Notes under the pieces: model-generated
Seen by the model: the letters and a program-made list of their open reading frames with translations, nothing else
Told to the model about the DNA's origin: nothing
The model's database searches: none
Part shown: one piece after another, positions 43,419 through 52,539 of the stretch
Position numbering within the stretch: position 1 is the stretch's first letter
Layout: each line of letters starts with the position of its first letter
Position numbers and translations under genes: made by a program
Source of the DNA: ZC4RG30 sp040508085
Lineage (GTDB): Bacteria > Pseudomonadota > Gammaproteobacteria > Steroidobacterales > Steroidobacteraceae
Direction: 5' to 3'
DNA length: 64,000 nucleotides
Assembly (NCBI GenBank): GCA_040508085.1
Contig: JBEVNO010000051.1
Span: 1 to 64,000, forward strand

Positions 43419-44336
43419 ATGTCCCACGCGCTGCGCGCACTGCTGGCTGCCGGCTTGATCTTCTCCACGGCTGCAGCTTTCGCCGCCGAGCGTCCGGCCC
43501 GCGACCCGCGCGATGCCGGCGGCGGCCGCTGCGCCCGCAGCGTGTACAACTGCATCGACACGCCCAATCCGCTGCCGCGCACCTCCGAGGTCTGGATCGA
43601 GAAGATGACCTGGATGGATGTCCGCGACGCCATGGCGGCGGGCAAGAAGACCATCATCATCCCCACCGGTGGCGTCGAGCCCAATGGTCCGTGGGTCGCG
43701 CTGGGCAAGCACAACTACGCACTGCAGACCAACTGCGCAGCCATCGCCCGCAGGCTGGGCAATGCGCTGTGCGCGCCCATCGTGCCGTTCGTGCCGGAGG
43801 GCGCATTCGACCCGCCGGGCGGCCACATGGATACGGTGGGCACCATCAGCCTGCGGGAATCCACCTTCCAGGCACTGCTCGAAGATATCGTCACCAGTTT
43901 CAAGGTGCATGGCTTCGAGAAGATCTTCCTGATCGGTGACAGCGGCGGCAATGCCCGCGGCATGGAAGCCACGGCGCGCAAGCTGAACAGCGAATGGAAG
44001 GCGGCGCCGCTGGTGGCGCATCTGCCGGACTACTACGAATACAGCAGCGTTCACGACTTCCTGCGCCGCAAGGGCGTGATGAAGGAAGGGCTCGTCAGCG
44101 ACAATGTGCATGACGATCCCGCCGTAGAGATCGAGGTGATGGGCGCTGATCCCGAGGCGGTGCGCTGGAAGGAGCGCGTCAAGCTGGGCCTCGCTACCAT
44201 CGACGGGGTCTCCATTGCCGACAAGGACCGCGTCCTCGCCCTGGCCAGGGAGGTGGCCGAGTTCCGCGCCACCCGCACCATCGCGGCCATGGACCAGGCC
44301 ATTGCCAACCGCGGCGGGCTCTCGCCGGCTCCGTGA
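43419..44336 (+). CDS. Secreted creatininase-family protein
   Basis: A 305-residue exported member of the creatininase fold, metal-dependent amidohydrolases. The signal peptide is MSHALRALLAAGLIFSTAAAFAA. Domain marks: IPTGGVEPNGPWVALGKHNY (metal-binding Glu/His), VPFVPEGAFDPPGGHMDTVGTISLRESTF, GFEKIFLIGDSGGNARGM, the last being the strand with conserved Asp. In classic creatininase the site reads GSxEQHGPHLP; here GGVEPNGPWV, with QH missing, so the metal site may be altered. Start ATG 43419 follows GAGG. It may be co-transcribed with the M20 peptidase downstream (86 nt). Confidence 0.85.
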   Translation: MSHALRALLAAGLIFSTAAAFAAERPARDPRDAGGGRCARSVYNCIDTPNPLPRTSEVWIEKMTWMDVRDAMAAGKKTIIIPTGGVEPNGPWVALGKHNYALQTNCAAIARRLGNALCAPIVPFVPEGAFDPPGGHMDTVGTISLRESTFQALLEDIVTSFKVHGFEKIFLIGDSGGNARGMEATARKLNSEWKAAPLVAHLPDYYEYSSVHDFLRRKGVMKEGLVSDNVHDDPAVEIEVMGADPEAVRWKERVKLGLATIDGVSIADKDRVLALAREVAEFRATRTIAAMDQAIANRGGLSPAP

Positions 44337-44422
44337 TTCCCTGAGCGGGTGGTTGGCTGCGCCCACGAGCCCTTTGAACGTACTATCCCGCTCAACGCAG
44401 GAGTGACGGGCAGAGGGCTGGC

Positions 44423-45826
44423 ATGAAGCACAGGTGGGCATTGGCGGGTCTGGCGCTGCTCGCACCCGTTCTGGCCGGCGCGCAATCCCGGCCCGACCAG
44501 GTGAAGTTCCGTGAGCTCTACCGCGAGCTGGTGGAAACGGACACCAGCATCACCACCGGTGACTGCACCCTGCTGGCGGACAGGATAGCGGCACGCCTCG
44601 CCACGGCCGGATTCCCTGCCGCGGATATCACCAGATTCGCTGTTCCGGAGCACCCCAGGGAAGGCGGGCTGGTCGTCGTGCTTCCCGGCACTTCAAAGAC
44701 GCTGAAGGCGATCCTGCTGCTCGGGCATATCGATGTGGTGGCGGCGAAGCGCGAAGACTGGAGCCGGGATCCGTACCAGTTCATCGAGGAGGATGGTTAT
44801 TTCTGGGGCCGCGGCGTCGCCGACATGAAGGCCATGGACGCGATCTGGATCGACATGCTGATGCGCTTCAAGGCCGAAGGCTACCGTCCCAGACGCACGC
44901 TCAAGCTGGCGCTCACCTGCGGTGAGGAAACCAGCACCGCCTTCAACGGCGCGCAGTGGCTGGCGCAGAACCGCCGGGAACTCATCGACGCGCAGTTCGC
45001 GCTCAACGAGGGTGGCGGCGGGCGCAGCGATGGCAACGGCAAGCTGCTCACCGCGAGCCTGCATGTGGGCGAGAAGACGCCGGTCAATTACCGTATCGAG
45101 GCCACCAACCCTGGCGGCCACAGCTCCGCGCCGATACGCGACAACGCGATCTACGAGCTGGCCGACGCGCTGGCGCGCATCCGCGACCTGGAGTTTCCGC
45201 TGCAGATGACAGATACCACGCGCGCCTACTTCGCCAGGGCAGGCAAGGCGCGCAGCGACGACATGGGCAAGGCGATGAGGGCGCTGGCTGCCAATCCGGC
45301 TGACAGGCAGGCCGAGGCGGTGGTCAACACCGACAAGAGTTTCCATTCCATGCTGCGCACCACCTGCGTCGCCACCCTGCTGGATGGCGGACATGCCAAC
45401 AACGCATTGCCGCAGCGGGCGCGCGCGAACATCAACTGCCGGATCTTTCCTGGTGTGGATGCCGAGCAGGTGCGTCTGGCGCTGCAGCAGGCGATCGCTG
45501 ATCCGCGCATGACGGTGGTGCGGACTGATGAACGCGGCCCGCTGGCGGTGCCGCCACCGCTGGACGCCAAACTCGTGGGTCCCGCGGAAAAGCTGCTGGC
45601 GAAGTTCCATCCCGGCGTGCCGCTGGTGCCCACCATGTCCACAGGCGCTACCGATGGCGTGTTCCTGGGTGCCGTGGGCATTCCTTCCTATGGCCCGCCG
45701 GGACTGTGGAGTGATGCCGATGGCAACGGTACCCACGGCCTGAATGAGCGCATGGCGGTGGCCGCCGTCTATTCAGGCAGGGACTTCCTCACCGAGCTGG
45801 TGAAGGTATACGCCAACCAGGATTAG
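44423..45826 (+). CDS. Secreted M20-family metallopeptidase
   Basis: A 467-residue exported zinc aminoacylase/dipeptidase-like protein. The signal peptide is MKHRWALAGLALLAPVLAGA. It has LLLGHIDVVAAKREDWSRDP, GRGVADMKAMDAIW (zinc Asp), LTCGEETSTAFNG (catalytic Glu pair and zinc ligand), TNPGGHSSAP (dimerisation-domain His), and terminal THGLNERMAV (last zinc His). All catalytic residues are present, so an active peptidase is likely. The M20 branch with signal peptide is common in peptide-utilising bacteria. It is 86 nt from the creatininase-like gene; both are hydrolases of amide bonds. Confidence 0.93.
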   Translation: MKHRWALAGLALLAPVLAGAQSRPDQVKFRELYRELVETDTSITTGDCTLLADRIAARLATAGFPAADITRFAVPEHPREGGLVVVLPGTSKTLKAILLLGHIDVVAAKREDWSRDPYQFIEEDGYFWGRGVADMKAMDAIWIDMLMRFKAEGYRPRRTLKLALTCGEETSTAFNGAQWLAQNRRELIDAQFALNEGGGGRSDGNGKLLTASLHVGEKTPVNYRIEATNPGGHSSAPIRDNAIYELADALARIRDLEFPLQMTDTTRAYFARAGKARSDDMGKAMRALAANPADRQAEAVVNTDKSFHSMLRTTCVATLLDGGHANNALPQRARANINCRIFPGVDAEQVRLALQQAIADPRMTVVRTDERGPLAVPPPLDAKLVGPAEKLLAKFHPGVPLVPTMSTGATDGVFLGAVGIPSYGPPGLWSDADGNGTHGLNERMAVAAVYSGRDFLTELVKVYANQD

Positions 45827-45855
45827 GACCGCCCAGGCTTGCGGGCACCGCCGCC

Positions 45856-47544
45856 CTACAGCGCCGCTGACTTCGGGGTCAGCGGTTCCAGCAGCGCGAC
45901 CACGGCCGCCCGACTGTTGCGCGCGGCTTCCGCGGCGCCCGCGGCAGCTCCGGCGGCTGCCGGCGCGGCGGCAGGAACCGCGCGCGCGGCATCCAGCGCG
46001 GTCTTGCCGGTGGCGTCGCGGATCTTCGGATCCGCGCCACGTTCAAGCAGGTGCTTCACCACGCGGTCGCGGCCGCCTTCCGCGGCCGCGAACAGTGCGG
46101 TACGGCCCTCCTGGTCGCGACCTGCCACATAGGCCATCAGGGTAGCGGTGTGCGTGCGGCTGTCCAGCACCTGCGCGTTCACGTTGGCGCCCGCGTCCAG
46201 CAGCAGGTCGATGGTCTTGATGGCGCGCGCCTGCGGATCGCCGGGCAGAGGGGCGGGCGCGCCGCCCGCGGCGCGCCCGGTGCCGCTCATGCCTGCGGCC
46301 AGCATCAGCGGCGTCATCTGGAACACGTTGGGCAGGTCCACCTCTGCGCCGTGCGCCAGCAGCACCTGCATGGCCTCATGGTCGTGGCTCATGGTCGCCA
46401 CCATCAGCGGGCCCACACCGCCGCGCATGTCGTAATCGGCAAAGCGGCCGCGACCCGCCCCATAGGGCCGCTTGCGGGTGAGCTGGTGGTTCACATCCAC
46501 GCCCATGCCGATGAGCCGGTTGACCACATCCATGGCGGTGACTGCCGGTACCGGGGGCGGGGGAGCTTCAGCTGCCGCACCTGCTGCGCCGCGGCCACCG
46601 GCACCGCCCGGGCCGCCGCCGGGCCCACCGCCGCCACGGAATGAATTCATGTCCACAGCCACATACACCGGCGTGCGGCCGCTCATGTCCCAGGTGTGCG
46701 GGTTGGCGCCCTTGTCGAGCAGGAACATGGCGATGTCGAAGCGCTTGTTGTCCAGCGCATTGATCAGCGGCGTGACGCCATCCGGATTGGGCTTGTTCAC
46801 GTCGGCGCCGGCCTTGACCAGCGCGACCACGCAGCGATAGCAGCCCGAGCGCGTGGCATACAGCAGCGCCGTCAGGCCGCCGGTCTGCCGGCTGGAGAAC
46901 TGCGCCCGCGGCTCCGACGTCATCTGCCTGGGCCAGTCGTCATCCTTCGCGCGCAGGTTGACGTTCTTCGCGCCATGCGCCAGCAGCAGGTCGACGATGT
47001 CGGGCTGGTTGCCGCCGGCGGCCCACATCAGCGCATTCTGGTTGCGGAATTTCTCGATGGCATTCACATCCGCGCCATGTTCGACCAGCAGCTTCGCGAT
47101 AGGCAGCGAACCGTTGCTGATGGCCAGCATCAATGCCGTCTGGTTGTCGGGGTTGGGCGAATCCACGTTGGCCCCGGCGGCCAGCAGCACGCGCACCAGC
47201 TCCAGGTCCTCGACCTTGATGGCCTCAGTGAGCGCCGTGGCGCCATAGATGTTGGCGACGTCGGCCTTGGCGCCAGCCTTCAGCAGCGCGCGCACCAGCT
47301 CGTGGTCGACGTTGAACGTGGCCCACATCAGCGCGGTGGAGCCATCAGGGGCCTTCTCGTTGACGTTCACATCAGGAGAGGTGATCGCGGCCAGCACCGA
47401 ATCGCGTTTGCCGGCCCGTACCAGATCGCCCAGCGTCTGCGGTGGCGCGGCTGCCAGCGCGGCAACTGGCGCTGCCAGTGACAGCAGGCCCAGCGCGAGG
47501 ATGACCGGAATTCCGCCGGAGCGGGTGATCGACTTAGACAACAT
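45856..47544 (-). CDS. Exported ankyrin-repeat protein of locus B
   Basis: A 562-residue protein with a signal peptide (GGIPVILALGLLSLAAPVAALA) and a chain of ankyrin repeats (LRRs of ~33 residues): DGSTALMWATFNVDHELVRALLKAGAKAD, YGATALTEAIKVEDLELVRVLLAAGANVD, and so on, at least ten in two blocks split by a Pro/Gly-rich linker (about residues 330-370). Such repeats bind proteins and are unusual for periplasmic export. A conserved block with SEPRAQ and GCYRC (CxxC) sits in the middle and recurs in the paralogue at 54363. It starts at ATG 47544, overlapping the MBL gene by 11 nt, and is the last gene of the locus B operon. Confidence 0.9.
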   Translation of the reverse strand: MLSKSITRSGGIPVILALGLLSLAAPVAALAAAPPQTLGDLVRAGKRDSVLAAITSPDVNVNEKAPDGSTALMWATFNVDHELVRALLKAGAKADVANIYGATALTEAIKVEDLELVRVLLAAGANVDSPNPDNQTALMLAISNGSLPIAKLLVEHGADVNAIEKFRNQNALMWAAGGNQPDIVDLLLAHGAKNVNLRAKDDDWPRQMTSEPRAQFSSRQTGGLTALLYATRSGCYRCVVALVKAGADVNKPNPDGVTPLINALDNKRFDIAMFLLDKGANPHTWDMSGRTPVYVAVDMNSFRGGGGPGGGPGGAGGRGAAGAAAEAPPPPVPAVTAMDVVNRLIGMGVDVNHQLTRKRPYGAGRGRFADYDMRGGVGPLMVATMSHDHEAMQVLLAHGAEVDLPNVFQMTPLMLAAGMSGTGRAAGGAPAPLPGDPQARAIKTIDLLLDAGANVNAQVLDSRTHTATLMAYVAGRDQEGRTALFAAAEGGRDRVVKHLLERGADPKIRDATGKTALDAARAVPAAAPAAAGAAAGAAEAARNSRAAVVALLEPLTPKSAAL

Positions 47545-48484
47545 TGCCCCCGAAATTCGTATAGTGGGCCTGCAGCCCTTTGGCGACGTCGTAGAGGAAG
47601 CGGGCTGGATCCTGGAACTGGCGGCCCACATCGTTCAGCACGCCGTCGTTCAGCATGTCCTGCGCGCTGTGGCCTTTGTGTGTGAGCGCGGCGGTGCGGT
47701 CGTACAGCTTCACCATCAGGTCGCGCTCGGCCTGCAGCTGTGCACGCCCCAGCACCGGCCCATAGGCTGGAATGATGCGCGTCTGTTCGTTGGCCAGTTC
47801 CAGCAGGTCGTCCATGGCGTCGGCGCGACCGCCCAGCCAGCCGCCTGCATACCAGTCCAGCACCGGATCGCGCAGCGGCGATACGACATCGCCCGCCACC
47901 AGCACGTTTGAATCGCGGAAATACACGTAGGCATCGCCACGGGTGTGCGCTTCCAGCAGATACCCGAATTCGACACGCTCCGCGCCGGCCACAAGCTCGC
48001 CCCTGCCACGGAAGGTGACGCTGGGCACCGCCTCCTTCGGCGGCGCCTTGACCCAGCGGTCTTCCGCGGGCACGTAGTAGTCCGCAGCCAGCCATTGTTT
48101 GGTGATGGTGTGGGCATGGATCTGCGCGCCAGCCTTCGCGAACAGCGCATTCCCGCCGGTCTGGTCAGCGTGGTAGTGCGTGTTGAACAGTGTCCGCACC
48201 GGCACACCGGCGAGGGTCTTCTGCACCGCCGCGGCCAGCTGCGCCGCGCCGCTGTCCACCAGCAGCAGCCCTTCGCCTGTGTTGAGCACCACCACGTTGC
48301 CAGGCGTGCCGGCGATGACGCTGACGCGCTCGGTAACCTTCTCGGTGGCCAGTGCCGCGGCAGGTGCGCGCGGCGCCCGCGCCGGATTCTGCTGGCAGCC
48401 GGTGAGGCTGCCCACCAGCGGCAACGCGGACAGGGCGGCCATGCTGCCCAAGCCAGTCTTCAGGAACTCTCTGCGGTCGCTCAT
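47534..48484 (-). CDS. Tat-exported MBL-fold metallo-hydrolase lipoprotein
   Basis: A 316-residue metallo-beta-lactamase-fold protein. It has the zinc motif HYHADQTGG (His103, His105, Asp107) and later HTRGD and GDVVSPL positions expected for further metal ligands. The N-terminus SDRREFLKTG is a Tat motif (Arg4-Arg5) and ends in the lipobox LTGC30, so it is exported folded and lipid-anchored. The family includes quinoprotein relay hydrolases ('QPR'), lactonases and beta-lactamases. It sits 4 nt after the DUF1552 gene and overlaps the ankyrin gene by 11 nt. Substrate unknown. Confidence 0.9.
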   Translation of the reverse strand: MSDRREFLKTGLGSMAALSALPLVGSLTGCQQNPARAPRAPAAALATEKVTERVSVIAGTPGNVVVLNTGEGLLLVDSGAAQLAAAVQKTLAGVPVRTLFNTHYHADQTGGNALFAKAGAQIHAHTITKQWLAADYYVPAEDRWVKAPPKEAVPSVTFRGRGELVAGAERVEFGYLLEAHTRGDAYVYFRDSNVLVAGDVVSPLRDPVLDWYAGGWLGGRADAMDDLLELANEQTRIIPAYGPVLGRAQLQAERDLMVKLYDRTAALTHKGHSAQDMLNDGVLNDVGRQFQDPARFLYDVAKGLQAHYTNFGGNVV

Positions 48485-48488
48485 TGCA

Positions 48489-49832
48489 TCACACCTGCGA
48501 CAGCAGCCCCGTGCTGTTGCCGAAGCTCGGCTGCCGGATGCCCAGCTTGTCGAGCACGGTGAGATGCACATTGGCCAGCGGCGTGCGTTCCGGCAGCACC
48601 AGGTTCTTGCCGCCCACATGCTTGCCGTTTGCGCCGCCCACCAGCACAGCCGGCAGCGGATAGTTGTCGTGCTGGTTGCTGTTGCTCATGTTCGAGCCAT
48701 AGAAGAACAGCGAATGGTCGAGGATGCTGCCATCCCCGTCCTTGGTGTCCGCCAGCTTCTTCAGGAAGCCCGCAAAGCGTTCCATGTGATAGCGCTGGAT
48801 GCGGGTCAGTTCGGCGATGCGATCGCGCTGGTTGGCGTGATGGCTGGTCGGGTGGAAGCCGCCCGCGACGTTCAGGTGCTTGTAGGGGCGATCCGTGCCT
48901 TCCGCGGCCATCACATAGCTGGCGACCCGTGTGAGGTCCGCCTGGTAGGCCAGTGCGATCAGGTCGAACATGATGCCGAGCTGCTTGTCGAAATCCTCCA
49001 GCTCGCCCAGTGGTGCATCGGGCACGCTGACGCCGCCCATGTCGCGTGAGCTGGCCATCGTGACGCGCCTTTCCAGTTCGCGCACCGTGTCCAGATAGTC
49101 CGACAGGGCGCGCTGGTCGCCCGGCCCCAGCTCATTGCGCAGCGACTTCGAACGCTCGCTGATCATGTCGAGGATGCTGGCGTTCTTGCGCAGCAGCGCG
49201 TCGCGCTCGGCGGCTGTATCGCCTTCACCCATCAGCTGGATGAACACCTTGCGCGGGTTGTATTCCATCGGCAGCGGCCGGTTGGGCGCGGCATAGGAGG
49301 TCGTCACGGAATAGAACCCGCCGTTGCCGGCCGCGATCTGCACGGTGGTCTCGGCAGCCAGCTCGAGTGACGGCAGCGAAGTCTGCTGACCGATGTGCTG
49401 CGCGATCACCTGATCAAGGGTGGTGGCGAGGCTTGCGCCCTTGGCGGTGGTATCCGGCCGCACGCACGACAGCCAGGTGGCGGGGTTGAGCGTGTGCACC
49501 GACCCCATGGCGGTGCTGTTCTCGATATTGTCGAAGGTGGTCACGTATTTCTTGAAGGGCTCCAGCGGCGCCACCGTGTTGCCCAGCTTGAAATCCGCGC
49601 CCTTGCCGGTGGAGCTCCAGGAGTCGACTTCCTTGCCGTACACCGTGTTGTTCATGATGGCGCCGTGTGGCAGGTAGAAGAACCCCGCCCGTATCTTCGG
49701 CGCCGCTGCGGACTGCGCCAGCGCAGTGCCTGCGGGCACCATGGCATCCAGGAACGGCAATCCCAGTGCGACGCCGCTGCCGCGCAGGAAGGTGCGCCGT
49801 GACAGGTACTTCTTCGTCAGAAAAATGGCCAT
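48489..49832 (-). CDS. Tat-exported DUF1552 domain protein of locus B
   Basis: A 447-residue DUF1552 member, the same length as the one in locus A but only moderately similar. The Tat motif is YLSRRTFLRG (Arg12-Arg13). Family features: GFFYLPHGAIMNN, ENSTAMGSVHTLNPATWLSC, LELAAETTVQIAAGNGGFYS, AGGFHPTSHHANQ and FFYGSNMSNSNQHDNYPLPAVL. His/Asn/Asp clusters resemble the metal site of sulfatase-like folds. AAGGAAG precedes the ATG 49832. It is translated 11 nt after the DUF1592 stop and 4 nt before the MBL gene. Confidence 0.92.
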   Translation of the reverse strand: MAIFLTKKYLSRRTFLRGSGVALGLPFLDAMVPAGTALAQSAAAPKIRAGFFYLPHGAIMNNTVYGKEVDSWSSTGKGADFKLGNTVAPLEPFKKYVTTFDNIENSTAMGSVHTLNPATWLSCVRPDTTAKGASLATTLDQVIAQHIGQQTSLPSLELAAETTVQIAAGNGGFYSVTTSYAAPNRPLPMEYNPRKVFIQLMGEGDTAAERDALLRKNASILDMISERSKSLRNELGPGDQRALSDYLDTVRELERRVTMASSRDMGGVSVPDAPLGELEDFDKQLGIMFDLIALAYQADLTRVASYVMAAEGTDRPYKHLNVAGGFHPTSHHANQRDRIAELTRIQRYHMERFAGFLKKLADTKDGDGSILDHSLFFYGSNMSNSNQHDNYPLPAVLVGGANGKHVGGKNLVLPERTPLANVHLTVLDKLGIRQPSFGNSTGLLSQV

Positions 49833-49843
49833 CGCTGTCTTCC

Positions 49844-52312
49844 TTAAGGGTGATGCGCCGCGGCTGCGCCGCTGCTCACGGATGCCACGGTAGGCTTGGG
49901 CAGTTTCTTCTCTTCAGGACCCTGGCGGCGGAAGGCCTCGCTGGCCACGATGCCGTTGATCAGTGATTTGAACGTGTAGTTGCTCGCGGCTGCGTCGCGC
50001 ACGATCTGCCGCACCTGCGGCATGTCGAAGTACTCCACCTCGCGGTTCAGCGCATACATCATCAGGCGCTTGGTCACCGTGGTCGGGAACTGGTCGGGAC
50101 GGCTGGTCAGGTAGTGCCGCAGCTCCACCGGGCCGGACATCCTGATGCCACTGGCCAGTTCCGTGCTGGCATCGATCGGCGCCTTGGCGGCTGCATCGAC
50201 GGTGCGCCAGCGCCCCGTGTTGTCGAAGTTCTCGAGGGCGAGGCCCGGCGGATCGATGAGGCCATGGCAGGCCTGGCAGGTCTTGTTCTGGCGATGCTCT
50301 TCCAGGCGCGCCCGCACCGTGGTCGGCCTGGCGCCATCCTTGATGGCGAGGTCAGTGGCCACGTTCGGCGGTGGCGGCGTGGGCGGGCTGCCGACGATCC
50401 GGTCCAGGATCCATGCGCCGCGCAGCACCGGTGAAGTGCGATCGCCGTATGAGGTGCGCAGCAGGAAAGCGCCCTTGCCCAGCAGGCCGAAGCGGTTCTC
50501 GTTGTCGAGCTTCACGCGCCGGAACTGCGCCCCGCGCACGCCCTGGATGTCGTACTGGCGAGCCAGCGTCTCGTTGACGAAGGTCCAGTCTGCGTTGAGC
50601 AGGTCCATCACGCTGCGGTTCTCCAGCAGCACGCTCGACAGGAACAGCCGGATCTCGGTCTCGAAATTGTTGCGCATCGCGGCGTTGAAGCCGCCATCGG
50701 TGGGATCAACCTTGTCGAGTTCGTCCAGGTTCAGCCAGGCGAGGGCGAAGTTCTCCACCAGCGTGTTGGCGCGGGGATCCTTCAGCATGCGGTCGACCTG
50801 CGCCTTGACCACCGCCGGGTCAGACAGGCGATGGTTCGTGGCCAGGTCAACCAGCTGCTGGTCCGGTCCGGTGCTCCACAGGAAGAAAGACAGGCGCGTG
50901 GCCAGTTCCAGGTCACTGAGCTGGCGCGAGTCATCCGCCTGCGGGGAAGTGGAGATGGAGCGATACAGGAAATCCGGGCTCGACAGCACCGCCGTTACCA
51001 GCTCCGTGACGCCGGCGTCGAAACCGCCACTCTCCTTGCGCCCCATCTCGTAGAACTTCATCAACAGTGCAACATCTGCATCCGTGACCGGCCGCCGGAA
51101 GGCCTCGGTGCCAAGGTGGCGCGCGATCTTGTCGGCGCACGGACGCTCTTCGGCCTCACTCTTGGGCTGGCAGACGAAGATCTTCGCGCGGCTATCGCTC
51201 AACGACAGACCATGCGGCGCGAACGGCCCTTCGATCTCGATCGCTGTCTGGATGATGGGTACATCGGAGATGCGGCCACCGCCGCCGCCGAACCCGCCGC
51301 CGGCCGTCGCATCGTTGCTCAGCGCGCGCGAACGCTCGACATAGGTCAGCACCACATCGTGGCGGCCAGCCTTCACCTGCGCGGCGCTGGAGACACGGGC
51401 GAGGATTTCCTTGCGTCCGTCCGGGCCGTCGCGGTCCGCAAGATCCACGTATTCCGGTCCGCCGATTTCCTTGCGCACCAGTTCTACGCCGTCGACCAGG
51501 ATCACCAGTGTCGCTGCGGTCTGTGCGCCGCGCGGATACAGGCCCATGTCGATGTAGTCTTCCTCGGGGACGTTGAATCGGTATTCGCCGTCGGCCGGGA
51601 AGACATGCGTGAAGCGGATGCCGCCGCGGTTGGTGCCGCCGCGCGTGCCCAGCGGAAAGGCGGTGGGGCCGGCCTGCGTCGCCGGAATGGTGACCTTCGC
51701 CATCTTCGGCACGGGCTCTCCCACCGCCAGCCGCGCCGCGCGCCGCGCCGCCGAAAGGTATTGCTCCATGAAGGAGGGCGATACAGCCAGTGCACCGGCG
51801 ATGTTGCTGAAGCCTTCCACCTCGACCTCGGTGGGCAGGGTCTGGCGCGGGTCGATATCCACGCCGATCAACCCTTTCACCGACGCGGAGAATTCATTGC
51901 GGTTCAGGCGCTGGATGGGCACATGGCCCACATGCTGTGCCTTGGGCTGGCCGTCGACCGAAGTCTCGAGGTAGGCGACCAGTGCATCGACATCGGCCTG
52001 TGCGGGCTGCTTGGCGCCAGCCGGGGGCATCAGCCGGCCGCGCAGCTTGCCAATGGTTTTTTCCCAGGTGGCCTGGTCCTGGTTCACATGGCCCAGCTCG
52101 AGTGTGTCGAAGGCGAGGCTGCCCGCCCAGTCAGTGGTGTTGTGGCACTCGGTGCAATGGTTGGTGATGAGCTGCTCCAGCCCCTGGGGTGCCGCTCCAG
52201 CCGGCGGCGCCTGGCCGTGCGCCAGCTGCGCTGCCAAAGCCAGACCCCACAGCGGCGCGCACGCGCCCGCCTGCTTCAGGGCATGTTTGACCAATGCTCC
52301 GCTCTTGCGCAT
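49844..52312 (-). CDS. Dihaem DUF1592 family protein (PSCyt1-DUF1587-1595-1592-1588-1585)
   Basis: An 822-residue envelope protein. A signal peptide (residues 1-33) is followed by a cytochrome-like domain with CTECH at 53-57 and the RGRLMPPAGAKQPAQADVDALVAYLE stretch of planctomycete-type cytochrome C domains. The DUF1587 region (IQRLNRNEFSASVKGLIGVDID), DUF1592 (DLELATRLSFFLWSTGPD), DUF1588 with CQACH at 679-683 and DUF1585 (RPDQFPTTVTKRLMMYALNREVEYFD) follow. It has a larger, lectin-like insert in the N-terminal half. Function is unknown; the family is thought to act in electron transfer at the cell surface. It is the first gene of locus B and is divergent from the PadR gene. Confidence 0.93.
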   Translation of the reverse strand: MRKSGALVKHALKQAGACAPLWGLALAAQLAHGQAPPAGAAPQGLEQLITNHCTECHNTTDWAGSLAFDTLELGHVNQDQATWEKTIGKLRGRLMPPAGAKQPAQADVDALVAYLETSVDGQPKAQHVGHVPIQRLNRNEFSASVKGLIGVDIDPRQTLPTEVEVEGFSNIAGALAVSPSFMEQYLSAARRAARLAVGEPVPKMAKVTIPATQAGPTAFPLGTRGGTNRGGIRFTHVFPADGEYRFNVPEEDYIDMGLYPRGAQTAATLVILVDGVELVRKEIGGPEYVDLADRDGPDGRKEILARVSSAAQVKAGRHDVVLTYVERSRALSNDATAGGGFGGGGGRISDVPIIQTAIEIEGPFAPHGLSLSDSRAKIFVCQPKSEAEERPCADKIARHLGTEAFRRPVTDADVALLMKFYEMGRKESGGFDAGVTELVTAVLSSPDFLYRSISTSPQADDSRQLSDLELATRLSFFLWSTGPDQQLVDLATNHRLSDPAVVKAQVDRMLKDPRANTLVENFALAWLNLDELDKVDPTDGGFNAAMRNNFETEIRLFLSSVLLENRSVMDLLNADWTFVNETLARQYDIQGVRGAQFRRVKLDNENRFGLLGKGAFLLRTSYGDRTSPVLRGAWILDRIVGSPPTPPPPNVATDLAIKDGARPTTVRARLEEHRQNKTCQACHGLIDPPGLALENFDNTGRWRTVDAAAKAPIDASTELASGIRMSGPVELRHYLTSRPDQFPTTVTKRLMMYALNREVEYFDMPQVRQIVRDAAASNYTFKSLINGIVASEAFRRQGPEEKKLPKPTVASVSSGAAAAHHP

Positions 52313-52492
52313 GACCCCTCACTCGTCTTTCTAGATCTTTTGCTGGTGGCAGCCGGTCTTGCCCCGGCGGCACCAATCCCCGGGAAGATAGAAGATCACT
52401 TCCGGGTAGTCCATCTAGATTGCGCCCGCCCGTCTTAGTTCCGAACCGGGGCGGGAACCGAAAGATTCAACAAGTTACTTGCATCAGACCGA

Positions 52493-52526
52493 GTTTAGAT
52501 ATATCTTACATTCGTCATATCTAAAC
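52493..52526. promoter_or_regulatory. Perfect inverted repeat, likely PadR/YqjI-type operator
   Basis: GTTTAGATAT (52493-52502) and ATATCTAAAC (52517-52526) are a perfect 10-bp inverted repeat with a 14-nt spacer. The left arm also contains the self-complementary AGATATATCT (52497-52506). It lies 14 nt before the padR start and in the region divergent from the DUF1592 gene, where autoregulated PadR/YqjI operators usually lie. A further half-site, TCTAAAT, is at 52531-52537. Function is inferred from symmetry and position. Confidence 0.7.
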
Positions 52527-52539
52527 AGGGTCTAAATCC

